NCBI GenBank assembly: GCA_900555175.1
Contig: USJT01000011.1
Coordinates: 1-11,579 of the forward strand
From: an uncultured bacterium
GTDB taxonomy: Bacteria > Cyanobacteriota > Vampirovibrionia > Gastranaerophilales > Gastranaerophilaceae
Length of the DNA stretch: 11,579 bases
Reading direction: 5' to 3'
Positions 1 to 7,671 of the stretch are shown in pieces; the first letter of the stretch is position 1; each line of letters begins with the position of its first letter. Both the position numbers and the translations under genes were made by a program. Under the pieces are notes generated by a model that did no database searches, was not told the origin of the DNA, and worked only from the letters and a program-made list of their open reading frames with translations.

Positions 1-756
1 GACAGAAATGCCCGTATGGAAAAATTCCGTCAGAAATATAGAAATGTAGATGTTTTATTAATTGATGATATTCAGTTTTTGGAAAGCAAAACTTATACTA
101 TGGAGGAAATATTCCATACATTTGACAGTTTACATAACAAAAATAAGCAGATAGTTATAACATCAGACAGATTGCCAAAGGATATTCCAACACTTCCTGA
201 CAGGTTGAGAACTCGTTTTGAAATGGGCTTAATGGTTGATATTACACCGCCTGATTTTGAAACCAGAGTTGCGATTTTGAAAAATCTTGCGGAGCAGGCA
301 AATGTAAAAGCTGATTTTGATGTGTTTGAATATATTGCCAAAAATTTTGTGAACAATGTTAGAGAACTTGAAGGCGCATTTAATAAAGTTAGTGCTTATG
401 CAGATATTGAAAAAGTTGATTTAACACTTGCTTATGCAAAAAAGGTCTTGAATTGTGAAGCTGCAAGAGAAGAATTGACAATTGAAAAGGTCGCAAGAGC
501 TGTGGGTGATTATTATGGCGTTTCTTTGAGTGATTTTTTAAGCTCAGCAAGAAATCAAAGAGTTTCTTCAGCCCGCCATATTGCAGTTTATATGGCACGT
601 GAATTGACACAAAAAAGTTTTGAAAGTATAGCTGAATTTTTCAAGAAAAAACATACTACAATGCTTTATTCTTACGAAAAAATTAAAGATGAATTGAGAA
701 CGAATAAAGATTTGGAAAATGCTGTATATACAATAAGACGAACTTTAGAAAAATAA
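1..756 (+). CDS. dnaA: Chromosomal replication initiator DnaA (5'-truncated by window)
   Basis: DnaA is the AAA+ ATPase that binds origin DnaA boxes and melts the origin. The frame is open from base 1 (D-R-N-A-R precedes the first ATG at 16), so the gene starts before the window; 251 residues are visible. In order: Walker B LLIDDIQF (residues ~19-26), sensor I QIVITSDRLP (~50-59), arginine-finger region RLRTRFEMG (~68-76), sensor II RELEGAF (~121-127), then DNA-binding domain IV with YYGVSLSDF, MARELTQKS and HTTMLYS (~173-225). The domain IV signature is diverged: the usual FGGRDHTT reads FKKKHTT, one residue shorter, and ARPRQ reads SSARH. Stop is TAA. The next gene is ruvA, 36 nt away, not dnaN; only AT-rich sequence lies between, so co-transcription is likely. 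Identity is secure; altered DNA specificity is inference. Confidence 0.97.
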   Translation, partial: DRNARMEKFRQKYRNVDVLLIDDIQFLESKTYTMEEIFHTFDSLHNKNKQIVITSDRLPKDIPTLPDRLRTRFEMGLMVDITPPDFETRVAILKNLAEQANVKADFDVFEYIAKNFVNNVRELEGAFNKVSAYADIEKVDLTLAYAKKVLNCEAAREELTIEKVARAVGDYYGVSLSDFLSSARNQRVSSARHIAVYMARELTQKSFESIAEFFKKKHTTMLYSYEKIKDELRTNKDLENAVYTIRRTLEK

Positions 757-792
757 AAAATTTTATAAATTTTATAGAGTAAAGGAATTTTT

Positions 793-1413
793 ATGTACGA
801 TTATATCAAGGGGATTTTAACAAATAAATCAAATTCTTCAAAAGGTACATTTGTAACGGTTGAAACTTCCGGGATAGGTTATCTTTTAGAGGTTACAACA
901 AGAGATTTTTCTCAAATGCCTGACGGTGATATAAAAATTTACACAGTTTTGTTGCATAGAGAAGATAAAATGAGCCTTTGTGGATTTTTGCACAAGGAAG
1001 ATCGGGATATTTTCAATATTTTGACATCTGTCTCCGGTGTCGGGTCTAAAATGGCTTTGACTTTGCTTGATGAATTTGAATCTTCCGAGCTTATTGGTTT
1101 TGTAATAGACGGAAATTATAAGGAGCTTACAAGAGCAAAAGGTGTTGGTCCTAAATTAGCTCAAAAAATTATTCTTGAACTAAAAGATAAGTTGATGAAT
1201 TATCAAACAAAAGAACCTATAAAGATAACATCAATTACTCCTGCAAAAATTGATGATAAAGCCGTTGAAGATGCTCAAATGGTGCTTGTATCACTCGGGT
1301 ATGAAAGAAAAGAAATCCAAGATGCTTTGTCAAAAGCTCTTTCTATCTTGGGTGATAAACCTTCAGCAGAAGAAATTTTAAAAGAAGCTTTAAAGATTTT
1401 GTCTGCTGTTTAA
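793..1413 (+). CDS. ruvA: Holliday junction branch migration protein RuvA
   Basis: RuvA forms the tetramer that binds Holliday junctions and loads the RuvB motor during recombinational repair. At 206 residues it is normal family length. Visible parts: N-terminal OB-fold domain I starting MYDYIKGILT and containing GIGYLLEV, LLHREDKMSLCGF and REDxxxFNIL-like sequence (residues 1-75); two helix-hairpin-helix motifs SVSGVGSKMALTLL (~79-92) and RAKGVGPKLAQKIILEL (~114-130); a linker; and the RuvB-contacting domain III (AQMVLVSLGYERKEIQDAL, ~160-180). The ATG is preceded by AAAGGA about 7 nt upstream, a good ribosome site, and canonical RuvA proteins start at the same point. It sits 36 nt behind dnaA, and a strong hairpin terminator follows. 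RuvB is not in the window. Confidence 0.97.
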   Translation: MYDYIKGILTNKSNSSKGTFVTVETSGIGYLLEVTTRDFSQMPDGDIKIYTVLLHREDKMSLCGFLHKEDRDIFNILTSVSGVGSKMALTLLDEFESSELIGFVIDGNYKELTRAKGVGPKLAQKIILELKDKLMNYQTKEPIKITSITPAKIDDKAVEDAQMVLVSLGYERKEIQDALSKALSILGDKPSAEEILKEALKILSAV

Positions 1414-1436
1414 AGTTGTTAAAAAATTGTTGCAAT

Positions 1437-1469
1437 AAAAAACTCTCTGAATATATCAGAGAGTTTTTT
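1437..1469. terminator. Bidirectional intrinsic terminator between ruvA and pilD-like gene
   Basis: A perfect 14-bp stem pairs 1437-1450 (AAAAACTCTCTGA and flank) with 1456-1469, with a 5-nt ATATA loop. The GC-containing core is ACTCTCTGA/TCAGAGAGT, flanked by an A tract on one side and a T tract on the other, so it can terminate transcription from both directions. It lies between the convergent ruvA (+) and prepilin peptidase (-) stops. Confidence 0.9.
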
Positions 1470-1495
1470 AGTTTTTAGTTTGAAATAAATAATTT

Positions 1496-2491
1496 TTATA
1501 AAATAAGAGCAATAAATGCTGCTACAACCATTGCAGGTCCAAACGGCATATAAGTTCTGCTTTCAGGATGTTCGCGTAATCCTTTAAATATTAATACGCA
1601 AGAAATAATACCAAGAACTGCAAGAATTATTGCAAATAAAGTGTATAATGCAATATTTTCAACAGTTATAACTCTATAATTTTGTAATGCGTAGAACGCA
1701 ATTGCAAATATTACAAAAACAGTAAAGGTTGTAAGAGTTTTCCAATCTTTATTTTTAACAAGTCCTTTAATAAATATAGGTAAAAATATGATTACCTGAA
1801 TAAGAACTGACATTGCAAGAACAACAATTAAAGATTTCCAACCGAAAATAGAACCTAAACCTGCAGCGATAAAAGTATCACCTTCGCCGAAAGCTCTTGT
1901 CCCTACAAGCGGATATCCTGCTCTTGCACATATTTCAAGAATTGCAGCACCTAAAAGCATTCCCATAAGTGACATAAATATCGGGTTGTTAAGTACAAAA
2001 TATTTTGTAAATTCCATCGGATTTCCTGCAATATGAGTTTGGAAAATGGATACTGCAGTTACAACAATTGCATATAAAAGTCCGATAGCTATTAATGTGT
2101 ATGTGTGAACATCATAAACAACTTTTTCTTTAATATCAGTTCCTGCAATTACGATAAGTAATGATGAGATTACCCATGCAAACAATGTATCTGCACTTAC
2201 TCCGAATTTCATAAATAATAATGTAAAAATTATACCTGTCAAAAGTTCAACAATCGGATATTGAATACTTATGCGTTCTTTACAGAAAGCGCATTTCCCT
2301 CTTAAAAAGATATAAGATAAAACAGGTATGTTATGCCACCATTTTAACGGATGTTGGCATTTTGGGCATTTAGAAGCAGGAAATACAATGGATTCCTCGC
2401 TTAAAGTTCTTAAAATGACAACATTTAAGAAACTTCCAATGCACAAGCCGATAATAAAAACAAATGCTAAAATCGCTATTAAAGCTCCCAT
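1496..2491 (-). CDS. pilD: Prepilin peptidase (A24 family, type IV leader peptidase/methylase)
   Basis: This integral-membrane aspartic protease cleaves the leader of type IV prepilins and pseudopilins and, in family members with the N-terminal domain, methylates the new N-terminus. The protein has 331 residues, rather longer than the common 250-290. Visible: GSFLNVVILR at 19-28; a zinc-type Cys pair set C42xxC45...C67xxC70; first catalytic Asp D119 in AGTDIKEKVVYD (the usual IP before the second acidic residue reads VY); second catalytic Asp D205 in GEGD (202-205), followed by TFI rather than the common VKL; and PFGP at 316-319. Most of the rest is hydrophobic transmembrane helix; two extra helices lie between GEGD and PFGP. 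The start ATG has a strong AAAGGAG 8 nt upstream, which overlaps the 3' end of the sigma-factor gene; the two are clearly one operon. The symbol is by function; pilD and gspO are both used for the family. Confidence 0.93.
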   Translation of the reverse strand: MGALIAILAFVFIIGLCIGSFLNVVILRTLSEESIVFPASKCPKCQHPLKWWHNIPVLSYIFLRGKCAFCKERISIQYPIVELLTGIIFTLLFMKFGVSADTLFAWVISSLLIVIAGTDIKEKVVYDVHTYTLIAIGLLYAIVVTAVSIFQTHIAGNPMEFTKYFVLNNPIFMSLMGMLLGAAILEICARAGYPLVGTRAFGEGDTFIAAGLGSIFGWKSLIVVLAMSVLIQVIIFLPIFIKGLVKNKDWKTLTTFTVFVIFAIAFYALQNYRVITVENIALYTLFAIILAVLGIISCVLIFKGLREHPESRTYMPFGPAMVVAAFIALIL

Positions 2492-2506
2492 TTTTAATGT
2501 CTCCTT

Positions 2507-3295
2507 TTATTTTTCATCTTTAGATGTAATTATTTCATACATTTTGCTTAAGGCTTTTTTTAGTCTTCTTGAAACCTGCATTTGTGAAATATGAATTCTT
2601 TCAGAAATTTCACGCTGGTTCAAATCTTCGTAATAACTCATTTCGATAATTTGTTGTAAATCCTTTGGTAATTTTTTTATCGCCTCAGCAAGCATAATTT
2701 TATTTTCATAAGAATTCATAAATTCTTGATAATCGCCTGACGGAATTTTATCAATAAGAGTTAAATCATCATCATCAACGGTTGATATTGCCTGATCAAG
2801 AGAGAGTGTGCTTTTGCAAAGCTCTATTTCCATTACTTCATGAATTTTCTCAACGGAAACTCCGACAATATCTGCTATTTGATCTTCTGATGGGTCTTCA
2901 ATTCCTTTTTCTTTCAACTGTTTTACAGCAGAACTGATTTTGAATACAAGTTCTTGTAATTCTCTTGGAGCTTTTATCATAGAAGCTTTATCTCTCAAAT
3001 AGTGTTTGATTTCTCCTCTGATAAAATAAGAGGCATAAGTTTTGAATTTTGTATTTTTTTGAGGATTAAAAAATTCAATAGCCTTAATCAATCCGATAGA
3101 GCCGACTTGAACCAAATCTTCATTGGAAATTCCTGATTGAGCAGAAATATTTCCTGCAATTTTTTTTACAAGATTCATTCCATTTTCAACGATGTTAATA
3201 TGAAGCATACGCTTTTTCTTCTCATCAGTACAAGTTTTGTACGTAAGAAGTTGCTCATCTAAATCGTCTGTGTGTCTTTTTGCTTTAATCTCCAA
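2507..3295 (-). CDS. sigF: RNA polymerase sigma factor, group 3 (SigB/SigF-like)
   Basis: An alternative sigma-70-family factor that would direct RNA polymerase to a specific regulon. It lacks region 1.1. Region 2 is clear: EDLVQVGSIGLIKAIEFF, FKTYASYFIRGEIKHYLRD and IKAPRELQEL. Region 3 follows (PSEDQIADIVGVSVEKI), then region 4 (LPKDLQQIIEMSYYEDL, with the helix-turn-helix NQREISERIHISQMQVSRRLKKAL). The IRGEIKHYLRD stretch resembles cyanobacterial SigF as well as Bacillus SigB/SigF. No ATG fits. A TTG at 3310-3308 begins the longest frame but has no ribosome site; the in-frame TTG at 3295-3293 has GGAG 9 nt upstream and is chosen, giving 262 residues. Alternatively five residues longer. The prepilin peptidase follows 15 nt downstream with its ribosome site overlapping this stop. 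No anti-sigma gene is in the window. The subfamily symbol is tentative. Confidence 0.9.
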   Translation of the reverse strand: MEIKAKRHTDDLDEQLLTYKTCTDEKKKRMLHINIVENGMNLVKKIAGNISAQSGISNEDLVQVGSIGLIKAIEFFNPQKNTKFKTYASYFIRGEIKHYLRDKASMIKAPRELQELVFKISSAVKQLKEKGIEDPSEDQIADIVGVSVEKIHEVMEIELCKSTLSLDQAISTVDDDDLTLIDKIPSGDYQEFMNSYENKIMLAEAIKKLPKDLQQIIEMSYYEDLNQREISERIHISQMQVSRRLKKALSKMYEIITSKDEK

Positions 3296-3304
3296 CGAAT
3301 TAAT

Positions 3305-3308
3305 CTCC
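3305..3308 (-). promoter_or_regulatory. Ribosome binding site deciding a TTG start for the sigma gene
   Basis: On the minus strand GGAG lies at 3308-3305, leaving 9 nt to a TTG at 3295-3293. The more upstream in-frame TTG (3310-3308) overlaps this GGAG and has no ribosome site of its own, so the shorter start is preferred. Confidence 0.6.
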
Positions 3309-3320
3309 AATAATAATAGT

Positions 3321-3349
3321 ATTATAGCATAATATTTTTATTTTAGAAA
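3321..3349 (-). promoter_or_regulatory. Extended -10 promoter for the sigma-pilD operon
   Basis: The minus strand reads TGCTATAAT at 3329-3321, a perfect extended -10 (TGnTATAAT). A weak -35 candidate, TTTCTA, lies at 3349-3344 with 17-nt spacing. Transcription would begin near 3314, giving a leader of about 20 nt that contains the GGAG ribosome site. This favours the TTG at 3295 as the start. Confidence 0.6.
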
Positions 3350-3370
3350 TCATTAAATTTATGTAATAAT

Positions 3371-3404
3371 TTTACATCATGTATTATTTTTATGCTACTA
3401 TAAT
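3371..3404 (+). promoter_or_regulatory. Likely promoter for gatC
   Basis: A consensus -10 TATAAT sits at 3399-3404. A good -35-like TTTACA lies at 3371-3376, but the 22-nt spacing is too long, so the -35 is uncertain. The -10 is preceded by TTATGCTA (3390-3397), which is an inverted copy of TAGCATAA at 3325-3332 in the divergent sigma promoter. Confidence 0.45.
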
Positions 3405-3423
3405 ATAATAACGGAGTGGAAAA

Positions 3424-3705
3424 ATGATTACGATTAAAGATGTAGAACATGTTGCAAAACTTGCAAGACTTGAATTAACAGAAGAAGAAAAAGAGTTATA
3501 TACAAAACAATTAGGTGATGTTTTAAAGTATGTTGATCAAATGAATGAAGTTGATACTTCAAACGTTAAGCCAATGTGTCAGGTTATTGATTTCTGTAAC
3601 GTAATGAGAGAAGATAAAGTAGTTCAAGAAATCAGTAAAGAAGACTTGATGGCTAATGCTCCTGAAGTTGAAAACGGATTTTTTAAAGTACCTAAAATTA
3701 ACTAG
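3424..3705 (+). CDS. gatC: Asp-tRNA(Asn)/Glu-tRNA(Gln) amidotransferase subunit C
   Basis: GatC is the small subunit that stabilises GatA and GatB in the GatCAB complex, which converts misacylated Glu-tRNA(Gln) or Asp-tRNA(Asn) to the correct aminoacyl-tRNA. The 93 residues are normal length. Family landmarks: N-terminal VEHVAKLARLELTEEE (residues 7-22), then LGDVLKYVDQMNEVDTSNVKPM (30-51), MREDKV (61-66), and the C-terminal NAPEVENGFFKVPKI (78-92), where canonical members read NAP...FxVPxV. The ATG has GGAG 7 nt upstream. gatA and gatB are not adjacent: the gene downstream is pyrG, behind a large inverted repeat, so gatC seems to be expressed from its own promoter. Stop is TAG. Confidence 0.96.
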   Translation: MITIKDVEHVAKLARLELTEEEKELYTKQLGDVLKYVDQMNEVDTSNVKPMCQVIDFCNVMREDKVVQEISKEDLMANAPEVENGFFKVPKIN

Positions 3706-3719
3706 AATTGTATATTTAT

Positions 3720-3770
3720 ATTCCCTAAAGGCTTCGTATTTTGTAATTTTACAAAATTACTTTAGGGAAT
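3720..3770. repeat. 51-nt inverted repeat in the gatC-pyrG gap
   Basis: A perfect 11-bp inverted repeat ATTCCCTAAAG (3720-3730) / CTTTAGGGAAT (3760-3770) encloses a second hairpin. The inner arm can pair as TTTTGT (3739-3744) with ACAAAA (3751-3756), or alternatively GTAATTT (3743-3749) with AAATTAC (3754-3760), which would disrupt the outer stem. No T tract follows on either strand, so it is not a standard intrinsic terminator. Possibilities are a pyrG leader structure, a protein-binding site, or a dispersed palindromic element. Confidence 0.65.
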
Positions 3771-3791
3771 TAATATAAAAATTTTTATTAA

Positions 3792-5423
<1,632 letters not shown>

Positions 5424-5427
5424 TGAC

Positions 5428-5449
5428 TTTAAAAAATGTAATTTTTAAA
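5428..5449. terminator. Weak AT-only hairpin between pyrG and the HD-GYP gene
   Basis: TTTAAAAA (5428-5435) can pair with TTTTTAAA (5442-5449) around a 6-nt loop. It has no GC pairs, so it is a poor terminator, but it is the only symmetric structure in the 80-nt gap between two convergent genes. Confidence 0.25.
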
Positions 5450-5503
5450 AAAATTTAAAAGTTATATTATGTTGAAATTGTTTCAGTATCTCAAAATAAA
5501 CAG

Positions 5504-6283
5504 CTATATTGCTTTTGCCATTGGTGTTGTGTCATTTGCATAATTTACGAGTGCTTTGAATACAAACGGATGAAGTTTGCCTTCTTTCACGTCTTGGTAA
5601 ATTATTGTCAAAGCTTCTTTTGAACTCATTGGTGCTTTATATGTACGAGTTTCTGTCAGCGCAGAGTATTTGTCTGCTGTTGATAAAATTTGCAAGTCTA
5701 AATCTGCATTAAAATCTTTGCCAACCCAAGGATAGCCTGTCTTTTTAGCATTTTGATGGTGGTTTCTGATTAGGTTTAATGTTTTTTCATCAAGGCTTGA
5801 ATTCTTTAAAAGCTCATAACTTAATTGTGAATGCTTATGCATAATTTGTGTTTCAGCTTCATTAAGTCTGTCAGGCTTGTTTAAAATTTCTGCAGGTATA
5901 AGAACTTTGCCAAGATCATGAAGGTATGCTGCTGATTCTATGGCTTGAGTATTTACTTTTGTTTGTAGAGAAAACGGAAGATGTTGAGTTATTCCTTTTG
6001 CAATATTTTTTGTATCTGTTGCATGTTGAGATAAAAGTTGTTCTAACTCCTGCATATTCAAGTTTAATTCAGGGTTGAAATCTTTTACAAGATTTTTTAT
6101 TTTTGGATTTGAATTAATCATTTTTCTAATAGAGGATTCTGAGGTATATCTTTGTGGAGAGTTGCTCTCAAATTTATCAGAATATAAGTCGCCGAAAAAG
6201 CCTACATTATATCTGTTTCGGTTAACATAAATATTCGGTTGTATTGCGCCTACACCAAACGCTTTTGAAATTTCCAATCCCAT
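5504..6283 (-). CDS. Small HD-GYP-type phosphohydrolase, variant signature
   Basis: HD-GYP domains hydrolyse cyclic di-nucleotides, classically c-di-GMP, using a metal centre; some variants act on other substrates or none. In this 259-residue protein the first ~80 residues are polar and unrecognised, with no receiver, PAS or membrane segment. The HD domain then shows H87, the HD pair H122-D123 in LHDLGK (K126), H151 (29 residues after H122, the spacing usual for this ligand), the H175-H176 pair and D204 in STADKYSAL. GYP is present at 183-185. The signature HHExxDGxGYP reads HHQNAKKTGYP: the Glu is Gln and the DG is lost. Metal ligands therefore look intact while the substrate loop is altered. 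There is no clear ribosome site before the ATG at 6283. The gene is monocistronic, convergent with pyrG and divergent from the panE-like gene. Stop is TAG. Confidence 0.85.
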   Translation of the reverse strand: MGLEISKAFGVGAIQPNIYVNRNRYNVGFFGDLYSDKFESNSPQRYTSESSIRKMINSNPKIKNLVKDFNPELNLNMQELEQLLSQHATDTKNIAKGITQHLPFSLQTKVNTQAIESAAYLHDLGKVLIPAEILNKPDRLNEAETQIMHKHSQLSYELLKNSSLDEKTLNLIRNHHQNAKKTGYPWVGKDFNADLDLQILSTADKYSALTETRTYKAPMSSKEALTIIYQDVKEGKLHPFVFKALVNYANDTTPMAKAI

Positions 6284-6451
6284 TAGAATTTTACACTATA
6301 AATTTACTACACTACTACTATATATTTATGAAGTGTTTTTTTATTAGAAAATTGTCTTAAAACTAGCCCATGTGTACAATTTTTAACAAATTGGGATTAA
6401 ATATATATAAAGAATAATTTTTTTTCTTATTTCGTGTGTTATTATAAAAAT
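6284..6451. promoter_or_regulatory. Divergent promoter region of HD-GYP and panE-like genes
   Basis: Neither start codon facing out of this 168-nt gap has a recognisable Shine-Dalgarno sequence. Leftwards, -10-like hexamers TATAGT (6300-6295) and TAAAAT (6293-6288) lie 5-12 nt before the ATG at 6283. Rightwards, TATTAT (6440-6445) lies 6 nt before the ATG at 6452. Transcription could begin at or a few bases before each ATG, as in leaderless mRNAs. The -35 regions are weak. The gap also holds a weak stem CAATTT (6377-6382)/AAATTG (6388-6393). Nothing else is recognised. Confidence 0.35.
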
Positions 6452-7402
6452 ATGAAAGATATAAAAAATGTTTTGATATGCGGTATAGGGGCAGTAGGCA
6501 GTATTTATGCCAACAAAATCCAAAATTATGATGCAGAAAATTTGAGGGTATTGGTTGATAAGCAACGTTATGAAAGATATATTAAAAATCCTACGATTTT
6601 TAACGGTAAAGAATTAAATTTTAATTATGTATTGCCTGACGATAACAATTTTAAAGCAGACTTAATTATAATAGCTACAAAATATGACGGTTTGTTTGAT
6701 GTAATTGAAAATATTAAAAATTTTGTTCAGGACGATACTGTTATAATGTCGCTTTTGAATGGCGTTACAAGTGAAAAAATTATTGCTCAAACTTATGGGC
6801 GTGAAAAACTTTTATATTCATATTTTATCGGGCATAGTGCTGTCAGAACAGGCAGAAATATAGTTCATGATGATGTAAATACAATTGTCTATGGTTCTGA
6901 AAATTCTGCTGATTTTGATAATGTTCAAAGAGTAAAAGAATATTTTGAACGTGTTGGAATTAATTATAAAATTCCAGAGGATATAATTCATTCATTATGG
7001 CTAAAATTTATGTTGAATGTTGCGGCAAATCAGACAACAGCAATCTTAAGATTTACGTTCGGTGAATTTTTAGCAAATGATAAATGTATGGAATTTGCCA
7101 TAAATCTGATGAAAGAGGTTCAGCTTATTGCCAAAGCAGAAGGCGTTAAAAATACTGATGTAATGATTGATGAGACAATCTCTCATTTGCATACTATGAT
7201 TCCTGAAGGAAAAACATCAATGCTTCAAGATGTTGAGGCAGGTAGAAAAACAGAAGTTGAAATGTTTGCGGGAACTGTTATAAAGCTTGGCTTGGAACAC
7301 GGTATTGCAACTCCTTATAATAAAATTGTTAAGGAAATGATTGAAATTATTCAAAGACAGCAAGATATTAATCGTTTAAAATGCGTTGCTTCAGTATCTT
7401 AA
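6452..7402 (+). CDS. panE: Ketopantoate reductase family protein (PanE/ApbA)
   Basis: PanE reduces 2-dehydropantoate to pantoate with NADPH in pantothenate/CoA synthesis. From the ATG at 6452 the protein has 316 residues. It shows the Rossmann glycine motif GIGAVG (11-16) after VLIC, an N-terminal domain with IIIATKYDG, the conserved Asn of LLNG (~103), the probable catalytic Lys in LWLKFMLNVAANQ (K185), and the C-terminal signature TSMLQDVEAGRKTEVEM (~255-271) followed by HGIATPYN. A GTG at 6434 would add six residues (MCYYKN), but it lies in promoter-like sequence and has no ribosome site; the ATG puts the Rossmann fold at the usual distance from the N-terminus. The family also contains reductases of uncertain substrate, and no other pantothenate gene is nearby, so the exact reaction is likely rather than certain. 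Confidence 0.87.
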   Translation: MKDIKNVLICGIGAVGSIYANKIQNYDAENLRVLVDKQRYERYIKNPTIFNGKELNFNYVLPDDNNFKADLIIIATKYDGLFDVIENIKNFVQDDTVIMSLLNGVTSEKIIAQTYGREKLLYSYFIGHSAVRTGRNIVHDDVNTIVYGSENSADFDNVQRVKEYFERVGINYKIPEDIIHSLWLKFMLNVAANQTTAILRFTFGEFLANDKCMEFAINLMKEVQLIAKAEGVKNTDVMIDETISHLHTMIPEGKTSMLQDVEAGRKTEVEMFAGTVIKLGLEHGIATPYNKIVKEMIEIIQRQQDINRLKCVASVS

Positions 7403-7413
7403 AGGTAACGTTA

Positions 7414-7435
7414 AATTTTTAGGAATTTAAAAATT
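7414..7435. terminator. Weak AT-only hairpin between convergent genes
   Basis: AATTTTTA (7414-7421) can pair with TAAAAATT (7428-7435) around a 6-nt loop. It spans the 24-nt gap after the panE-like stop and overlaps the end of the convergent small gene. All pairs are A-T, so it is at best a weak bidirectional terminator. Confidence 0.3.
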
Positions 7436-7663
7436 CTTTTGTTGTTGCATTTTATTGTTGAAATCAATTGTTTGCTGACGCATATTTTGTATGTCTTCAA
7501 CTTGTTTGTCAACTTGTTCTTCAACGCTTTTTTGATTTACTGAGGAACCGTTTAATTTAATGGAAGATATACCTTTTATTGCATTTATGCCTATTAAGAT
7601 TATTACTGATGAAACTAAAAGACTTATTAATAAATCTATTGCGCCAAAAGCTTGTCTTTTCAT
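7427..7663 (-). CDS. Small membrane protein with type IV prepilin-like N-terminus
   Basis: Function is not known. The 78-residue product begins MKRQA-FGAIDLLISLLVSS. Aligned to the prepilin consensus (basic leader, G|FTLIELL), it gives a leader MKRQA, Phe at +1, Ile at +4, an acidic Asp at +5 in place of Glu, Leu at +6/+7, and a hydrophobic helix to about residue 30. The residue before the cut is Ala rather than Gly, which some pseudopilins tolerate. The rest is polar, Gln- and Val-rich, and may form a short coiled coil (QKSVEEQVDKQVEDIQNMRQ). No globular pilin head is present, so it could equally be a plain N-anchored membrane protein. The ATG has AAGG 7 nt upstream, overlapping the stop of the preceding gene; it is last in the radical SAM - RNase E/G operon. 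Confidence 0.75.
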   Translation of the reverse strand: MKRQAFGAIDLLISLLVSSVIILIGINAIKGISSIKLNGSSVNQKSVEEQVDKQVEDIQNMRQQTIDFNNKMQQQKNF

Positions 7664-7671
7664 AATTTGCC

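Noticed and set aside
757..792. Tandem AAATTTTAT repeat between dnaA and ruvA as an iteron
   Set aside because: Only two copies of a pure A/T 9-mer; not distinguishable from base composition.
3720..3770. Intrinsic terminator for gatC
   Set aside because: The stem is strong enough, but neither strand has a T tract directly after it.
6377..6393. Short hairpin CAATTT/AAATTG upstream of the panE-like gene
   Set aside because: Six mostly A-T pairs are expected by chance in sequence this AT-rich.
6434..6451. GTG start for the panE-like gene
   Set aside because: It adds six residues with no ribosome site, lies in promoter-like sequence, and moves the Rossmann motif away from its usual position.
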